A stretch of 64,000 nt of DNA from an uncultured Lachnospiraceae bacterium (GCA_959022495.1 CAUEYX010000002.1:124001-188000); one strand, 5' to 3'; numbered from the stretch's first letter, positions 1-9,577 are shown. The notes: generated from the letters alone by a model not told the origin. A program made the numbers and translations.

Positions 1-740
1 TCATACAGAAGGGACTTCCTGCTGATGCACTGGGAAAGCCCCGCTGTTGTAACAGTGATTCCCTCCGCGCTGATCTCACCGTTTAAAACTGCCATTTCCA
101 GCGTATTCAGGGCGGTTCTGGCATCTCCATTGGCGAACGCGGCGATCGCCCTGATATTTGCGTCTGAGATCGTGACATTCTGACCGCCAAACCCTTCCGG
201 TGAGCTAAGCGCGTTCTCAATCAGACGTACCAGGTCTGCTTCCTCTAATTCTTTCAGCACAAACACGCGGCACCTTGAAAGGAGCGCGGCATTGATTTCA
301 AAAGAAGGATTCTCTGTTGTCGCGCCGATCAGGATGATGCTCCCTTTTTCCACATAGGGCAGGAAAGCATCCTGCTGTGCCTTGTTAAACCGGTGGATCT
401 CATCCACAAAGAGCACCGTGCGCAGCCCTGCTCTGCGGCTTAGCTCCGCCTGGTTCATAACCTCCCGAATCTCTTTGATCCCGCTTGTAACCGCGCTGAA
501 ATTGATAAACTCTGACTTCGTCTTTCCCGCGATGATGCTGGCGAGGGTTGTCTTCCCCACACCGGGAGGGCCCCAGAAAATCATGGAGGAGATCTGGTCC
601 CGCTCAATCAGCTGTCTTAAGATCTTCCCCGGCCCAAGCAGGTGTTCCTGCCCCACGAATCCTTCCAGGTCTGCGGGCCTCAATCTGCTCGCAAGGGGTG
701 TCATCGCCCTGCTGTTTTCGAACAATGTCATCTGTTCCAT
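1..740 (-). CDS. rarA: Replication-associated recombination protein A, AAA+ ATPase (3' end cut off)
   Basis: Only the N-terminal ~246 residues lie in the window; the gene runs off the left edge. It starts at an ATG at 740 preceded by GTGAGG. The translation begins MEQMTLFENS and carries a Walker A motif (GPPGVGKTT), a Walker B DEIH box (FVDEIHRFNK) and the sensor-1 stretch GATTENPSF, in the order typical of RarA/MgsA. Members of this clamp-loader-like family act at stalled replication forks. It lies downstream of pnp in the same direction, but a hairpin between them probably ends pnp transcription. The family call is firm; completeness cannot be judged. Confidence 0.93.
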   Translation of the reverse strand, partial: MEQMTLFENSRAMTPLASRLRPADLEGFVGQEHLLGPGKILRQLIERDQISSMIFWGPPGVGKTTLASIIAGKTKSEFINFSAVTSGIKEIREVMNQAELSRRAGLRTVLFVDEIHRFNKAQQDAFLPYVEKGSIILIGATTENPSFEINAALLSRCRVFVLKELEEADLVRLIENALSSPEGFGGQNVTISDANIRAIAAFANGDARTALNTLEMAVLNGEISAEGITVTTAGLSQCISRKSLLY

Positions 741-835
741 TTTTCCTCACTTCTTTCCTGTCAGCAGCTGGAGAAGAAACCACACGGCAATGAATACAAA
801 GATTCCTTCTGACAGACGCTTCCCTGATGAAGAAA

Positions 836-859
836 AGGGCAGAAATCGATTTCTGCCCT
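836..859 (-). terminator. Intrinsic terminator of pnp
   Basis: A perfect 24-base palindrome (arms AGGGCAGAAATC and its complement) lies about 95 bases past the pnp stop and is followed on the minus strand by TTTTC. This fits a rho-independent terminator separating pnp from rarA. Confidence 0.7.
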
Positions 860-954
860 CCCCTTCCTAAGCAGGCACATTCCCTCCAGGGCTGTACCAT
901 GTTATTTTCTCACTTTTCTCCACGCTCCGCGCTGTTTTCTTTCCACGCGGATCT

Positions 955-3042
955 TTACTCAGCCACATCCCGGATGCTGAAGCTGAATCTGCCCATCTTA
1001 TCTTTGCCCAGGCAGACTGCCTTAACAACATCACCGAGCTTAAGGACGTCCTCTACCTTATCCACACGTTTCTTCGCAATCTTAGAGATATGGACCAGAC
1101 CTTCTTTGCCCGGTGCGAACTCCAGGAATGCTCCGAAATCTTTGATGCTTACAACCTTTCCTTCAAATACCTGTCCGGCCTCAAAATCGGTCACAATCGT
1201 GTGAATCAGCTTCGCCGCCTTATCCATGCCCTCTTTTTCTGTACCGCAGATAGACACAGCGCCGTCGTCGTCAATATCGATCTTCACGCCAGTCATATCA
1301 ATGATCGCGTTGATGGTCTTTCCGCGCTGGCCGACCACATCCCCGATCTTCTGCGGGTCAATCTGCATCTGGATAATCTTGGGCGCGTACGGTCCGACTT
1401 CCGGTCTCGGCTCCGCGATTGCTTTGCTCATAACCTCATCGATGATATATGTTCTTGCCTTTTTCGTCGCGGCAATGGCTTCCTCAATAATCGGTCTTGT
1501 CAGCCCGTGGATCTTAATATCCATCTGGATCGCGGTGATTCCCTTATGTGTTCCTGCCACCTTGAAATCCATATCCCCGAAGAAATCTTCCAATCCCTGG
1601 ATATCGGTAAGAACCAGATAGTCATCGTCCGTATCCCCGGTCACAAGCCCCGCTGAAATACCTGCCACCGCGGCTTTCACCGGCACCCCGGCAGTCATCA
1701 GTGACATGCTGGAAGCGCAGACGCTGGCCTGGGAAGTGGAACCGTTGGACTCAAACGTCTCAGATACGGTACGGATTGCGTACGGGAACTCAGACTCACT
1801 CGGAAGTACCGGAAGGAGCGCTCTCTCCGCAAGCGCGCCGTGTCCGATCTCGCGGCGTCCCGGTCCTCTTGAGGGCTTTGTCTCACCCACGGAGTAGGAC
1901 GGGAAATTGTAGTGATGCATATATCTCTTCGATGTCTCCGCCTCGTCCAGGCCATCCAGCCTCTGAGCCTCAGACAGCGGAGCCAGTGTGGTCACAGTAC
2001 AGATCTGTGTCTGTCCTCTCGTAAACATAGCAGATCCATGCACCCTCGGGATCAGATCCACTTCCGCCGCCAGCGGGCGGATCTCATCGATGGCGCGTCC
2101 GTCCGGACGTTTGTGGTCTTTTAAGATCATCTTTCTTACAGTCTTCTTCTGATACTGGTAGACTGCCTCGCCAAGAACGTCCATCCACTCTTCTCTGTCA
2201 GCGAACGCCTCCTCGAGTTTTTCCGTAATCTGACGGATATTCTCTTCCCTTACCTGCTTCTCATCTGTGAAAACCGCTTCCTCCATCGCTTCCGGGGGAA
2301 CGATCTCTTTGATCGCGTCAAACAGTTCCTGCGGAACCGCGCAGCTCTCATAACTGTGTTTCTCTTTGCCGCATTCCGCGACAATGGTATCAAAGAACGC
2401 GATCACTTTCTGGTTCAGCTCATGGGCCGCGAAAATGGCCTCGATCATCTGATCCTCCGGCACTTCGTTGGCACCCGCCTCGATCATAATCACCTTTTCC
2501 TTGGTGGAAGCAACGGTCAGCGCCAGGTCAGACACCTCCCGCTGGGCGGCAGTCGGGTTGAATACGAATTCCCCGTCAACCAGACCCACCTGGGTCGTGG
2601 AGATGGGGCCGTCAAAAGGAATATCCGAGATACTTGTAGCGATGGAGGCCCCCAGCATTGCCGTCAGCTCCGGGCTGCAGTCCTGATCCACCGACAGAAC
2701 AAGGTTCTCCAGTGTGACATCATTTCTGTAATCTTTCGGGAAGAGAGGACGCATGGGACGGTCAATGACGCGGTCTGTGAGGATCGCGTTCTCCGAAGCC
2801 TTCCCCTCTCTCTTATTGAATCCTCCCGGGATCTTGCCCACCGCGTAGAGTCTTTCATTGTACTCTACACTTAAAGGGAAAAAGTCGATCCCGTCTCTTG
2901 GTTTCTCAGACGCGGTTGAAGTACAGAGCACGGTGGTATCTCCATAGTGCATCAGTACAGCGCCGTTTGCCTGCTTTGCCACTCTGCCGACATCAATGCG
3001 CAGCGTCCTGCCGGCAAGTTCCATTTCATACTTTTTGTACAT
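955..3042 (-). CDS. pnp: Polyribonucleotide nucleotidyltransferase (PNPase)
   Basis: The product has 695 residues, the normal length for bacterial PNPase. Two RNase PH-like domains (roughly residues 5-215 and 300-540) flank the helical linker. A KH domain follows (GKTINAIIDMTGVKIDI, about 570-585) and then an S1 domain (VFEGKVVSIKDFGAFLEF, about 625-690). The enzyme degrades RNA 3' to 5' with phosphate, in the cytoplasm. The ATG at 3042 is preceded by AAAGGAGA. The gene has its own promoter and a leader of ~120 bases with a hairpin, and is monocistronic by its terminator. Confidence 0.97.
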   Translation of the reverse strand: MYKKYEMELAGRTLRIDVGRVAKQANGAVLMHYGDTTVLCTSTASEKPRDGIDFFPLSVEYNERLYAVGKIPGGFNKREGKASENAILTDRVIDRPMRPLFPKDYRNDVTLENLVLSVDQDCSPELTAMLGASIATSISDIPFDGPISTTQVGLVDGEFVFNPTAAQREVSDLALTVASTKEKVIMIEAGANEVPEDQMIEAIFAAHELNQKVIAFFDTIVAECGKEKHSYESCAVPQELFDAIKEIVPPEAMEEAVFTDEKQVREENIRQITEKLEEAFADREEWMDVLGEAVYQYQKKTVRKMILKDHKRPDGRAIDEIRPLAAEVDLIPRVHGSAMFTRGQTQICTVTTLAPLSEAQRLDGLDEAETSKRYMHHYNFPSYSVGETKPSRGPGRREIGHGALAERALLPVLPSESEFPYAIRTVSETFESNGSTSQASVCASSMSLMTAGVPVKAAVAGISAGLVTGDTDDDYLVLTDIQGLEDFFGDMDFKVAGTHKGITAIQMDIKIHGLTRPIIEEAIAATKKARTYIIDEVMSKAIAEPRPEVGPYAPKIIQMQIDPQKIGDVVGQRGKTINAIIDMTGVKIDIDDDGAVSICGTEKEGMDKAAKLIHTIVTDFEAGQVFEGKVVSIKDFGAFLEFAPGKEGLVHISKIAKKRVDKVEDVLKLGDVVKAVCLGKDKMGRFSFSIRDVAE

Positions 3043-3096
3043 GTCATTCTCCTTTATTTTCTGCTTTTTCTTACACGGACAGCTGTCGCCGAAACT

Positions 3097-3138
3097 ACTG
3101 AAAAATACACCAGTGTGCCGGCTGATATGCTTTTCAGT
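3097..3138 (-). promoter_or_regulatory. Hairpin in the pnp 5' leader
   Basis: In the minus-strand RNA an outer stem ACTGAAAA / TTTTCAGT closes a loop that itself contains short complementary stretches. It sits between the predicted start site and the pnp ribosome binding site. In other bacteria pnp leaders contain stem-loops that PNPase uses for autoregulation. That role here is inference by analogy. Confidence 0.35.
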
Positions 3139-3174
3139 GGTCTCGGTTACTTCTGCCTGTCCGCAATCTTAAAT

Positions 3175-3203
3175 ATTATATCATATTATTATCGGTTAGG
3201 CAA
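3175..3203 (-). promoter_or_regulatory. Sigma-A-type promoter for pnp
   Basis: On the minus strand the -35 box TTGCCT (3198-3203) and the -10 box TATAAT (3175-3180) are separated by 17 bases. This predicts a pnp leader of about 120-130 bases. Confidence 0.6.
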
Positions 3204-3215
3204 TTAAAAAGAACG

Positions 3216-3255
3216 AATCCGACGGCAGTCCGTCCTTTCAGGCTGCCGCCGGATT
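3216..3255 (-). terminator. Terminator of the sugar-acid operon
   Basis: A 13-base-pair stem (AATCCGGCGGCAG / CTGCCGTCGGATT, one wobble) lies just past the altronate dehydratase stop. It is followed within a few bases by CTTTTTAAT on the minus strand. Confidence 0.7.
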
Positions 3256-3267
3256 TTTCCGCATACT

Positions 3268-4740
3268 TTATAAAGTTACCCCGCCTTTAAAAATCGCAAT
3301 TTCACGAAAACCGTTCTCCTCTGTCCGGGTCAGTTTCCCCGAAGCGGTATCCAATACTGTCTGCATCAGATCATGAGCCGCTTCATCCAGGGTACGGGTT
3401 CCGTCCGCCACGGTCCCGGCATTAAAGTCAATCCACCCGGCTTTTTTCACTGCAAGGGGAGTATTGGTCGCAATCTTCATTGTTGGGACGGGCGCTCCAA
3501 ATGGGGTTCCCCGCCCGGTTGTAAAGAGGATCAAATGCGCTCCCGCCGCGGTCAGAGCCGTACACGATACCAGATCGTTTCCCGGCCCGTAAAGCAGGTT
3601 CAGCCCTTTTGTGGTCACCGAGTCACCATAACCGATGACGTCCGTAATCGGAGCGCTTCCTCCTTTCTGCACGCAGCCACAGGATTTGTCCTCCAGGGTT
3701 GTGATCCCGCCCTGCCTGTTTCCCGGGCTGGGATTGTCATAGACAACTTCCCCATGGCGGATAAAATACTGTTTGAATCCATTGATCATATGAACTGCCT
3801 TATCAAAAACCTCTTTGTTTATACACCGGTTCAGAAGAAATCCCTCCGCGCCGAACATTTCCGGCACTTCTGTCAATATGGCGGACCCATTCTGCGCCGT
3901 CAGCAGGTCGCAGAAGCGTCCGACTAATGGATTTGCCGTTATGCCCGAGAGGCCGTCAGAGCCTCCGCACTTCATTCCCACGACCAATTCAGATACCGGG
4001 ATGCTCTCACGCTGAAACCCGGAAGCATAAGCCGCGCACTCTTTTAAGAGTTCCCGACCTGCTTTCATCTCATCTTCCGCTTCCTGGCAGATCAGGAATT
4101 TCACCCTGTCTGGATCATACTCCCCTAATTCTTCCACGAACTGTTCATGGGTAAGATTCTCACATCCAAGGCTTAATACAAGGACAGCCCCCGCATTGGG
4201 ATGCCGTGCCAGGGCCGCAAGCAGTTTCCTTGTCTGCGCATGGTCCTCACCGGTCTGGGAACAGCCATATGGGTGGGGAAATGTATACAGACCGTCAATG
4301 CTGCCTGACACCAGATCCTGGTTTTTCTCAGTCAGCGCTTTGGCGATATCATTGACACACCCCACAACAGGGATGATCCAGATTTCATTTCGCGCCGCTG
4401 CTTTTCCGTCCCGCCGGCGGTATCCCTGGAATGTCTGCGGAATCTGTCCCTTCTGATCGTTTTCCTGGGGATCATACTTATATTCGATCTCCCCGGAAAG
4501 ATTTGTCGCCATATTGTGCGTATGTACCCATCCGCCGGCAGCGATGTCCGCTGTGGCATGTCCGATGGAGAATCCGTACTTAACGATCTGACCCTGATTT
4601 TCAATGGGAAACAATGCCATCTTGTGTCCCTGCGGAATCTCTGTCAGGGCAGAAACTCCCTCAAACTCCGTGCCCGCAGGGATGGCACGGAGTGCCACTG
4701 CAACATTGTCCTTTGGATGAATTTTAATAAAATCCGGCAT
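3268..4740 (-). CDS. uxaA: Altronate dehydratase, UxaA family
   Basis: This 490-residue protein has an N-terminal SAF domain (about residues 5-80) and the C-terminal altronate/galactarate dehydratase domain. The family dehydrates D-altronate to 2-keto-3-deoxy-D-gluconate. The ATG at 4740 is preferred: AAGGAG at 4748-4753 lies 7 bases upstream of it, whereas the in-frame GTG at 4746 would almost touch the ribosome binding site. It is the last gene of a five-gene operon, directly after uxaB, whose stop overlaps the end of this ribosome binding site region. UxaA rather than UxuA sets the pathway on the tagaturonate/altronate branch. Confidence 0.9.
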   Translation of the reverse strand: MPDFIKIHPKDNVAVALRAIPAGTEFEGVSALTEIPQGHKMALFPIENQGQIVKYGFSIGHATADIAAGGWVHTHNMATNLSGEIEYKYDPQENDQKGQIPQTFQGYRRRDGKAAARNEIWIIPVVGCVNDIAKALTEKNQDLVSGSIDGLYTFPHPYGCSQTGEDHAQTRKLLAALARHPNAGAVLVLSLGCENLTHEQFVEELGEYDPDRVKFLICQEAEDEMKAGRELLKECAAYASGFQRESIPVSELVVGMKCGGSDGLSGITANPLVGRFCDLLTAQNGSAILTEVPEMFGAEGFLLNRCINKEVFDKAVHMINGFKQYFIRHGEVVYDNPSPGNRQGGITTLEDKSCGCVQKGGSAPITDVIGYGDSVTTKGLNLLYGPGNDLVSCTALTAAGAHLILFTTGRGTPFGAPVPTMKIATNTPLAVKKAGWIDFNAGTVADGTRTLDEAAHDLMQTVLDTASGKLTRTEENGFREIAIFKGGVTL

Positions 4741-4751
4741 AAACACACTCC

Positions 4752-6272
4752 TTACAGGCAGGACGCAAAGGCAGCGGCCGCCCCTCTGCTCCTGATGAGG
4801 TTCAGATTATCAATTGTTACACGTTCAAAATCCCCAGTCTTTGTCAGGTCCTGTCCCCACATCTGCTCATTTATCATCACAGCATGAACCAAGTCTTCCA
4901 CTGTATCATTGCGGTGCCCCCAGAAGAACTCCAGCACCCAGCGGTCATCTGAGCACACATAGGTATTGCCTTTCGCCCGGCGGCAGACCAGGCCTTTGTC
5001 ACTGAGTTCCTGGATCTCATTGGTGTAAAACGCGATATACGCCGCAAAACTCATGGCCAGGCACCGCGGTATCTCACCTTTTAAGTCCATGTATTCCAGG
5101 AAGCTGGGCATATTTCTCGCCCGCCATTTGGAAGTAGAATTCAAGGAAATGCTCATCAGCTCATGGTCCACAAAAGGATTGTTGAAACGGTCCTGGACCG
5201 CGCCGGCAAATTCCATCAGATCCTCTTTATCCAGGGGCAGTGTGGGAATAATCTCCTCGTAGAGCATCTTGTTCATAAACCCGCGTACTACATCATCTCC
5301 CATACAATCTCGGACAATATCAAATCCGGCCAGATATGCTCCCAGGACAAACCCTGTATGAGCCCCGTTTAAAATGCGGACTTTTCTCTTTTTATAGGGA
5401 GCCACATCCGGGACAACTGGGCAGTTCAGCCCCGCCGCCTTGAACGGAAGCTTCTCCTCAAGCCACTGCGGACCCTCGATATTCCATACGCCGAACACTT
5501 CTCCCACATCAAGAAGCTGATCTTTATATCCGTTCTCATGATCCAGTCTTGCTGCCTCTTCCTCATCCTTGATTCTGCCGGGCACAATCCGGTCTACCAG
5601 GGTAGAACAGAAGGTACATTCCTCAGCGACATATTTCCGAAATCCGTCTTCTAATTTCCACTGGTCAATATACCGGCTGACACAGTTTAACAGCTCTTTT
5701 CCGTTGTTGTCGATCAGCTCACAGGAGAGGATCACAAGCCCCTTCTTCCCCGCCTGATAGCGGGCATATAAAACCTGTGTCAGTTTCCCCGGGAAAGAGC
5801 TGCAGGGCTTATCCTCCGGCCCGCAGGAAGGGTCATAAACGATTCCCGCCTCCGTGGTATTGGAAACAATATATTCAAGATCATCTGACACTGCCAGGTC
5901 CATCATTGCCTGAAATCCCTCTTCTTCATAAGGATTGATGCACCTTGAAACAGAAGAGATCACACGTTTCCGGTCTGCTTTCTCTCCGTTTTCCCTTCCT
6001 CTGAGGTAGAGCGTGTACAGACCTTCCTGGTCGTTGATCATTTTTGTGAGCCCCTGGGGGATCGGCTGTACAAGCACGCACTTTCCGTTCCAGCCCGCTT
6101 TTTCATTGGACATATCAAACCAATAGTCCACAAACGCGCGCAGGAAGTTCCCTTCTCCAAACTGCATCACCTTTTCCGGCGCGGACTCCAAAATATATCC
6201 TTCATAACCGGATTTTTTCAGCACTTCATAATTTAACAGCTCCATCGCTTTCTTCACCTGTCCTTCTATCAT
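4752..6272 (-). CDS. uxaB: Tagaturonate reductase (mannitol dehydrogenase family)
   Basis: The product is about 500 residues with the family motifs FGEGNFLRAF near the N-terminus (nucleotide-binding side) and KVRILNGAHT in the C-terminal catalytic domain. UxaB reduces D-tagaturonate to D-altronate with NADH. The close relative UxuB uses fructuronate, but the adjacent uxaA favours UxaB. The ATG at 6272 overlaps the stop of the preceding gene by one base and has a weak ribosome binding site. An in-frame ATG at 6245, after AGGTG, is an equally likely start and removes nine untypical residues. Confidence 0.88.
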   Translation of the reverse strand: MIEGQVKKAMELLNYEVLKKSGYEGYILESAPEKVMQFGEGNFLRAFVDYWFDMSNEKAGWNGKCVLVQPIPQGLTKMINDQEGLYTLYLRGRENGEKADRKRVISSVSRCINPYEEEGFQAMMDLAVSDDLEYIVSNTTEAGIVYDPSCGPEDKPCSSFPGKLTQVLYARYQAGKKGLVILSCELIDNNGKELLNCVSRYIDQWKLEDGFRKYVAEECTFCSTLVDRIVPGRIKDEEEAARLDHENGYKDQLLDVGEVFGVWNIEGPQWLEEKLPFKAAGLNCPVVPDVAPYKKRKVRILNGAHTGFVLGAYLAGFDIVRDCMGDDVVRGFMNKMLYEEIIPTLPLDKEDLMEFAGAVQDRFNNPFVDHELMSISLNSTSKWRARNMPSFLEYMDLKGEIPRCLAMSFAAYIAFYTNEIQELSDKGLVCRRAKGNTYVCSDDRWVLEFFWGHRNDTVEDLVHAVMINEQMWGQDLTKTGDFERVTIDNLNLIRSRGAAAAFASCL

Positions 6273-7327
6273 TAAAATTCCGTAAAATCCAAAACAACTT
6301 TCAGCATCTGCGCCCCGTTTTTGTCAAACTCCGCGAACGCTTCCGCCGCGTCATCCGCAGCATACACGTTGGTAATCACATTTCCCAGGTCCGCCCTTCC
6401 GTCATTGACCAGGTCGATCAGCTCAAGGAAATCCTTCTTTAACGCGTTTCTGCTTCCGAATACATTCAGTTCTTTCTTCTGTATCAGCGTAAAATTGAAA
6501 TCCAGGTTCTTCTTTCCCACGCCGATCAGTACCACTTTTCCTCCAAATGCGGCCGCGTCAATGCAGTTCTGGAATGTGGACGGCAGACCTACAGCCTCAA
6601 TGCATACGTCAAACCCGTAATTGTTCTGCGTGCCGCGGATATCGATCTGCCCGGTAATCTCTCCCACAGCCTTTTCCAGCGCGTCCGGAGAATCATTCAG
6701 GATCATGCCGTCAAAGCCGAAAGTATCCATAGCGTAACGCAGTTTCTCTTCCGCCACATCGCACATATAGACCCGTCCGCCCAATGCCTTCGCGGCACAG
6801 CCGGCCAGCACGCCGATGGTGCCGGCTCCGACTACCAGAACCTTGTCGCCCTCTTTGATTCCGGCTCTCTGTACTCCGTGGTAACTGATGCAGAACGGTT
6901 CGATGGCGGCCAGAAGCTTCGGCTCCATCCCTCTGCCGTCATAAATCCTCTCCAGAGGCATTGTGATATACTCGCAGAATGCCCCGTCGCGCTGGCAGCC
7001 CATGGTCTGGTTGTCCATGCAGGCATTGACAATGCCTTTTTTGCAGCTGTAGCAGCTGCCGCAGTTAAAATAAGGGTTGCAGGTAACGATCATTCCCTTT
7101 TCCAGCCCGTACTCATTTTCATCGATTTCCACGATTTCTGCGCTGAACTCATGTCCCGGGATGCGGGGATAATCAAAATAGGCAAATGTCCCTCTGTAAG
7201 ATCCCAGATCGCTCCCGCAGATTCCGCCGTAGAGCACCTTTAAAAGTGCTTCGCCTGGTTTTCTCACCGGTTTTTCGATGTCCCGGATTTCAACCTGTCC
7301 CGGTTTTGTAATGTAAATTGCTTTCAT
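6272..7327 (-). CDS. Zinc-dependent medium-chain dehydrogenase, L-galactonate 5-dehydrogenase-like
   Basis: This 351-residue medium-chain dehydrogenase keeps the catalytic zinc ligands (GICGSD, GHE) and the structural-zinc cysteines in CGSCYSCKKG. The Rossmann motif is GAGTIG. The segment GSRNA near residue 290 also occurs in E. coli LgoD (YjjN), which oxidises L-galactonate to D-tagaturonate. Since the next gene reduces tagaturonate, an LgoD-like role is a good guess, but related sorbitol/threonine dehydrogenases cannot be excluded. The ATG at 7327 is chosen because AGGAGG lies 8 bases upstream; a longer reading would overlap the preceding gene. Confidence 0.8.
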   Translation of the reverse strand: MKAIYITKPGQVEIRDIEKPVRKPGEALLKVLYGGICGSDLGSYRGTFAYFDYPRIPGHEFSAEIVEIDENEYGLEKGMIVTCNPYFNCGSCYSCKKGIVNACMDNQTMGCQRDGAFCEYITMPLERIYDGRGMEPKLLAAIEPFCISYHGVQRAGIKEGDKVLVVGAGTIGVLAGCAAKALGGRVYMCDVAEEKLRYAMDTFGFDGMILNDSPDALEKAVGEITGQIDIRGTQNNYGFDVCIEAVGLPSTFQNCIDAAAFGGKVVLIGVGKKNLDFNFTLIQKKELNVFGSRNALKKDFLELIDLVNDGRADLGNVITNVYAADDAAEAFAEFDKNGAQMLKVVLDFTEF

Positions 7328-7343
7328 AATCGATTCCTCCTCA

Positions 7344-8549
7344 TTAACGGCTGACATCAATATACTTCTCGTTCCAGATGACCGCCGTTTTCATCGGAGC
7401 GCTTTTTGAATAGATTTTATTTTCGTATGCGTCAATCGGGTCAGCGGCAAACTCATCTTTGTCGATCAGTTCCACGATTTCGTCATAACAGCTCTTCTCA
7501 AGAATGCGAATCGCCTCCTCCATATGGTCCTGTCGGAAATTAATCGCTCCGAAGATCACCTGATTTTTAAATCCAAATGGCATTGTATCGAAGGAGACAA
7601 CCGGTCCCAGGGAGAAGGAATTATAGATCCCGTTGCATCCCAGCACGCCGTACTCAAAGGCAATCTCTTGTTCAATGCCCGATCCGCTGGACCCTACAAA
7701 TACGGTTGCCGTCCCGCCCAGCTTATCCAAAATCGCATGGGCCAGTTCTTCTTTTGTATCAAAATTGCTCTTAACGTAATCTGCCTTCGCCTGCTTTAAC
7801 GCAAAAGAAACTTTCGGGCTGTTTTCATCACTCCGCGCCACGAATACAATCTTCGCCTCAGGATATTTCTGCCGGATCAGATCCCCGATAAACATGCCGG
7901 TCGTACCCAGACCGAATATGCAGACTCTCTGGAATGTTTCTTTTCTCGCGATTTCGCGCGCCTCGGCTTCCGCGCATTTATACTGGGCCATCTTTACCCG
8001 GAAGTTATGTGCCTCGCCCAGATCCTCCATGCGCTCTCTCTGAAAGATCATGCACGCATAGGGATCACTGAACACCAATTTCTTGGCCAGGGAAAGGGCG
8101 ATCTTCCCGTCTTTCACATAACCGTCCGGGATCTTTAACAGCATGTCCGGATTGTAGTAATCCAGATCGGAAAACAGACCGTCCGCCTGATCGCACCCAT
8201 ATTCGAAATAGGATTCCTCCTCTGTATATCTCGTGGGATCATAACTATTTCCACCCCGGATTAAAACAATAGCGAAGCGATTTTCCGAGGGAACCCAGAC
8301 CACGCCTTCATGCCCGTTTATCAAGCGGCTGCAGCCCGGCGGGAACTTTGCGTTCAGCTCACCTCTTCGTCCCATCTCCATCAGCGTGTGATCGGTCCCG
8401 CAGAATCCCACTAAGACGCTCTCCGCCAGGATTCCTTCCTTTTCCTCCTCGCCCCGGAGCCTTCTTCTGGGGATATTGTGAATCTCCACATCCCCGTACA
8501 CCAGAGGTTTGTCTTCACTGTTCTGAAAATATGTACCTTTTACGATCAT
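7344..8549 (-). CDS. Medium-chain dehydrogenase, aldose (glucose) 1-dehydrogenase-like
   Basis: The product has 401 residues. The N-terminal half has FCGTDHTLM and NGHEG, like the zinc site of archaeal glucose dehydrogenases. A following stretch (ADGLFSDLDYYNPDMLLKIP) resembles the part of those enzymes that precedes the nucleotide domain. The Rossmann motif is GLGTTG. The structural-zinc cysteine cluster seen in the neighbouring dehydrogenase is missing. By resemblance it may oxidise an aldose at C1 to a lactone, which suits the lactonase-type gene just upstream. AGGAGG precedes the ATG. The dehydrogenase family is clear; the substrate is inferred. Confidence 0.7.
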   Translation of the reverse strand: MIVKGTYFQNSEDKPLVYGDVEIHNIPRRRLRGEEEKEGILAESVLVGFCGTDHTLMEMGRRGELNAKFPPGCSRLINGHEGVVWVPSENRFAIVLIRGGNSYDPTRYTEEESYFEYGCDQADGLFSDLDYYNPDMLLKIPDGYVKDGKIALSLAKKLVFSDPYACMIFQRERMEDLGEAHNFRVKMAQYKCAEAEAREIARKETFQRVCIFGLGTTGMFIGDLIRQKYPEAKIVFVARSDENSPKVSFALKQAKADYVKSNFDTKEELAHAILDKLGGTATVFVGSSGSGIEQEIAFEYGVLGCNGIYNSFSLGPVVSFDTMPFGFKNQVIFGAINFRQDHMEEAIRILEKSCYDEIVELIDKDEFAADPIDAYENKIYSKSAPMKTAVIWNEKYIDVSR

Positions 8550-8560
8550 GATAAGTCCTC

Positions 8561-9439
8561 CTATTCCACCATATTGATTATTTTTTCCGGAATGGCCAGG
8601 CTGCCAAATCCATAAAACTTTTCCGCGTTTTCTCCCAGGAATTTTCGCTTTTCTTCCTCTGAGAGCTCGTGGGTTTTTTCTACAAAATCCTTGCTCATAT
8701 CATAGGTGATGGCTGTCATAGTCCTCGGATAATCGCTGCCCCACATCAGCTTTTCTATGCCACAGATATCGATGGCGGCGCGGATCGCTTTGACCGCGGA
8801 CGGATAGGGATAAAACTCACGGTGAAACAGCCAGGTAATTCCGCCGCTTTCAATGTATACATTTTTATGTTTTGCAAGGGCGATCTGTTTTTCCCAGCCC
8901 TCGGTTGTGACCATGCCGAAATGCCCCACCGCGATCCGCAGGTCCGGGTACTTTTCAATCAGCGCTTCCATCGCGTCAGTCTGCGCGTCACCGTCCGCAA
9001 GGTCAATGGAGACAAATTTTCCGAGCCGCTCTGCCTGCCGGAAGATCTCCTCATGGGCCAGAAGATCCTGGTTCTCAAGACGTCCGGCGCAGATCTTTAC
9101 CCCGTCAAACTTTGCCATCCAGTCATCTTCCATTGGTCTCTCTTCGTATAGACAGGTGATCTTCATGCGCTGCGGGTATTTTTCCCTGCATTTAAGAAGA
9201 TAGGCATCCTGACTGCCGTCAATATATTCCTGCGTGATGACGCAGCCGCTGACCCGCGCATAGTCCATATTTGCCATAAGCATTTCCACCGTATTGCGCC
9301 CATCCAGCATATACGGCGGCATCATCTGCCGAAGCTCTCCCCCGAAGTCACTTCTCCCTCCGGTCAGCGGAACCACCGGCTTCCCGTTCACGCGGCCTGC
9401 CTGTCGGTCCCATAGATGTATATGCGCATCAATGATCAT
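8561..9439 (-). CDS. Amidohydrolase-2 family protein, probable sugar lactonase
   Basis: This 292-residue TIM-barrel metal-dependent hydrolase begins MIIDAHIHLWD, the metal-binding HxH of the family, and has later GHFGM and WGSDYPRTM motifs. This group (PF04909) includes L-fuconolactonase and L-rhamnonolactonase as well as decarboxylases. It is the first gene of the operon, followed 11 bases later by the aldose dehydrogenase-like gene, which supports a lactonase role. AAAGGAGGG precedes the ATG. The fold is confident; the substrate is inferred. Confidence 0.75.
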   Translation of the reverse strand: MIIDAHIHLWDRQAGRVNGKPVVPLTGGRSDFGGELRQMMPPYMLDGRNTVEMLMANMDYARVSGCVITQEYIDGSQDAYLLKCREKYPQRMKITCLYEERPMEDDWMAKFDGVKICAGRLENQDLLAHEEIFRQAERLGKFVSIDLADGDAQTDAMEALIEKYPDLRIAVGHFGMVTTEGWEKQIALAKHKNVYIESGGITWLFHREFYPYPSAVKAIRAAIDICGIEKLMWGSDYPRTMTAITYDMSKDFVEKTHELSEEEKRKFLGENAEKFYGFGSLAIPEKIINMVE

Positions 9440-9485
9440 ACAATTCCCTCCTTTTGATCTTATTTATTCTTTAAATCTTGCTTTC

Positions 9486-9491
9486 ATTATA
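9486..9491 (-). promoter_or_regulatory. -10 box of the sugar-acid operon promoter
   Basis: A consensus TATAAT lies about 50 bases before the amidohydrolase start, but no good -35 box sits 16-18 bases upstream of it. That pattern suits a promoter needing an activator, such as the divergent AraC-family protein. A separate -35 candidate TTGATG lies 23 bases away, which is too far. Confidence 0.4.
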
Positions 9492-9577
9492 TCGCCTGTG
9501 GTACGATGAAGATACATCAAAATCAGACAATTAGTGTATATCTATGTCCGATAGACGTACTTTTAAGAGGAGCCATT

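Noticed and set aside
741..850. A 36-codon minus-strand frame before rarA with a hydrophobic end (FVFIAVWFLLQLL)
   Set aside because: It has no ATG, no ribosome binding site and runs through the pnp terminator palindrome, so translation is doubtful.
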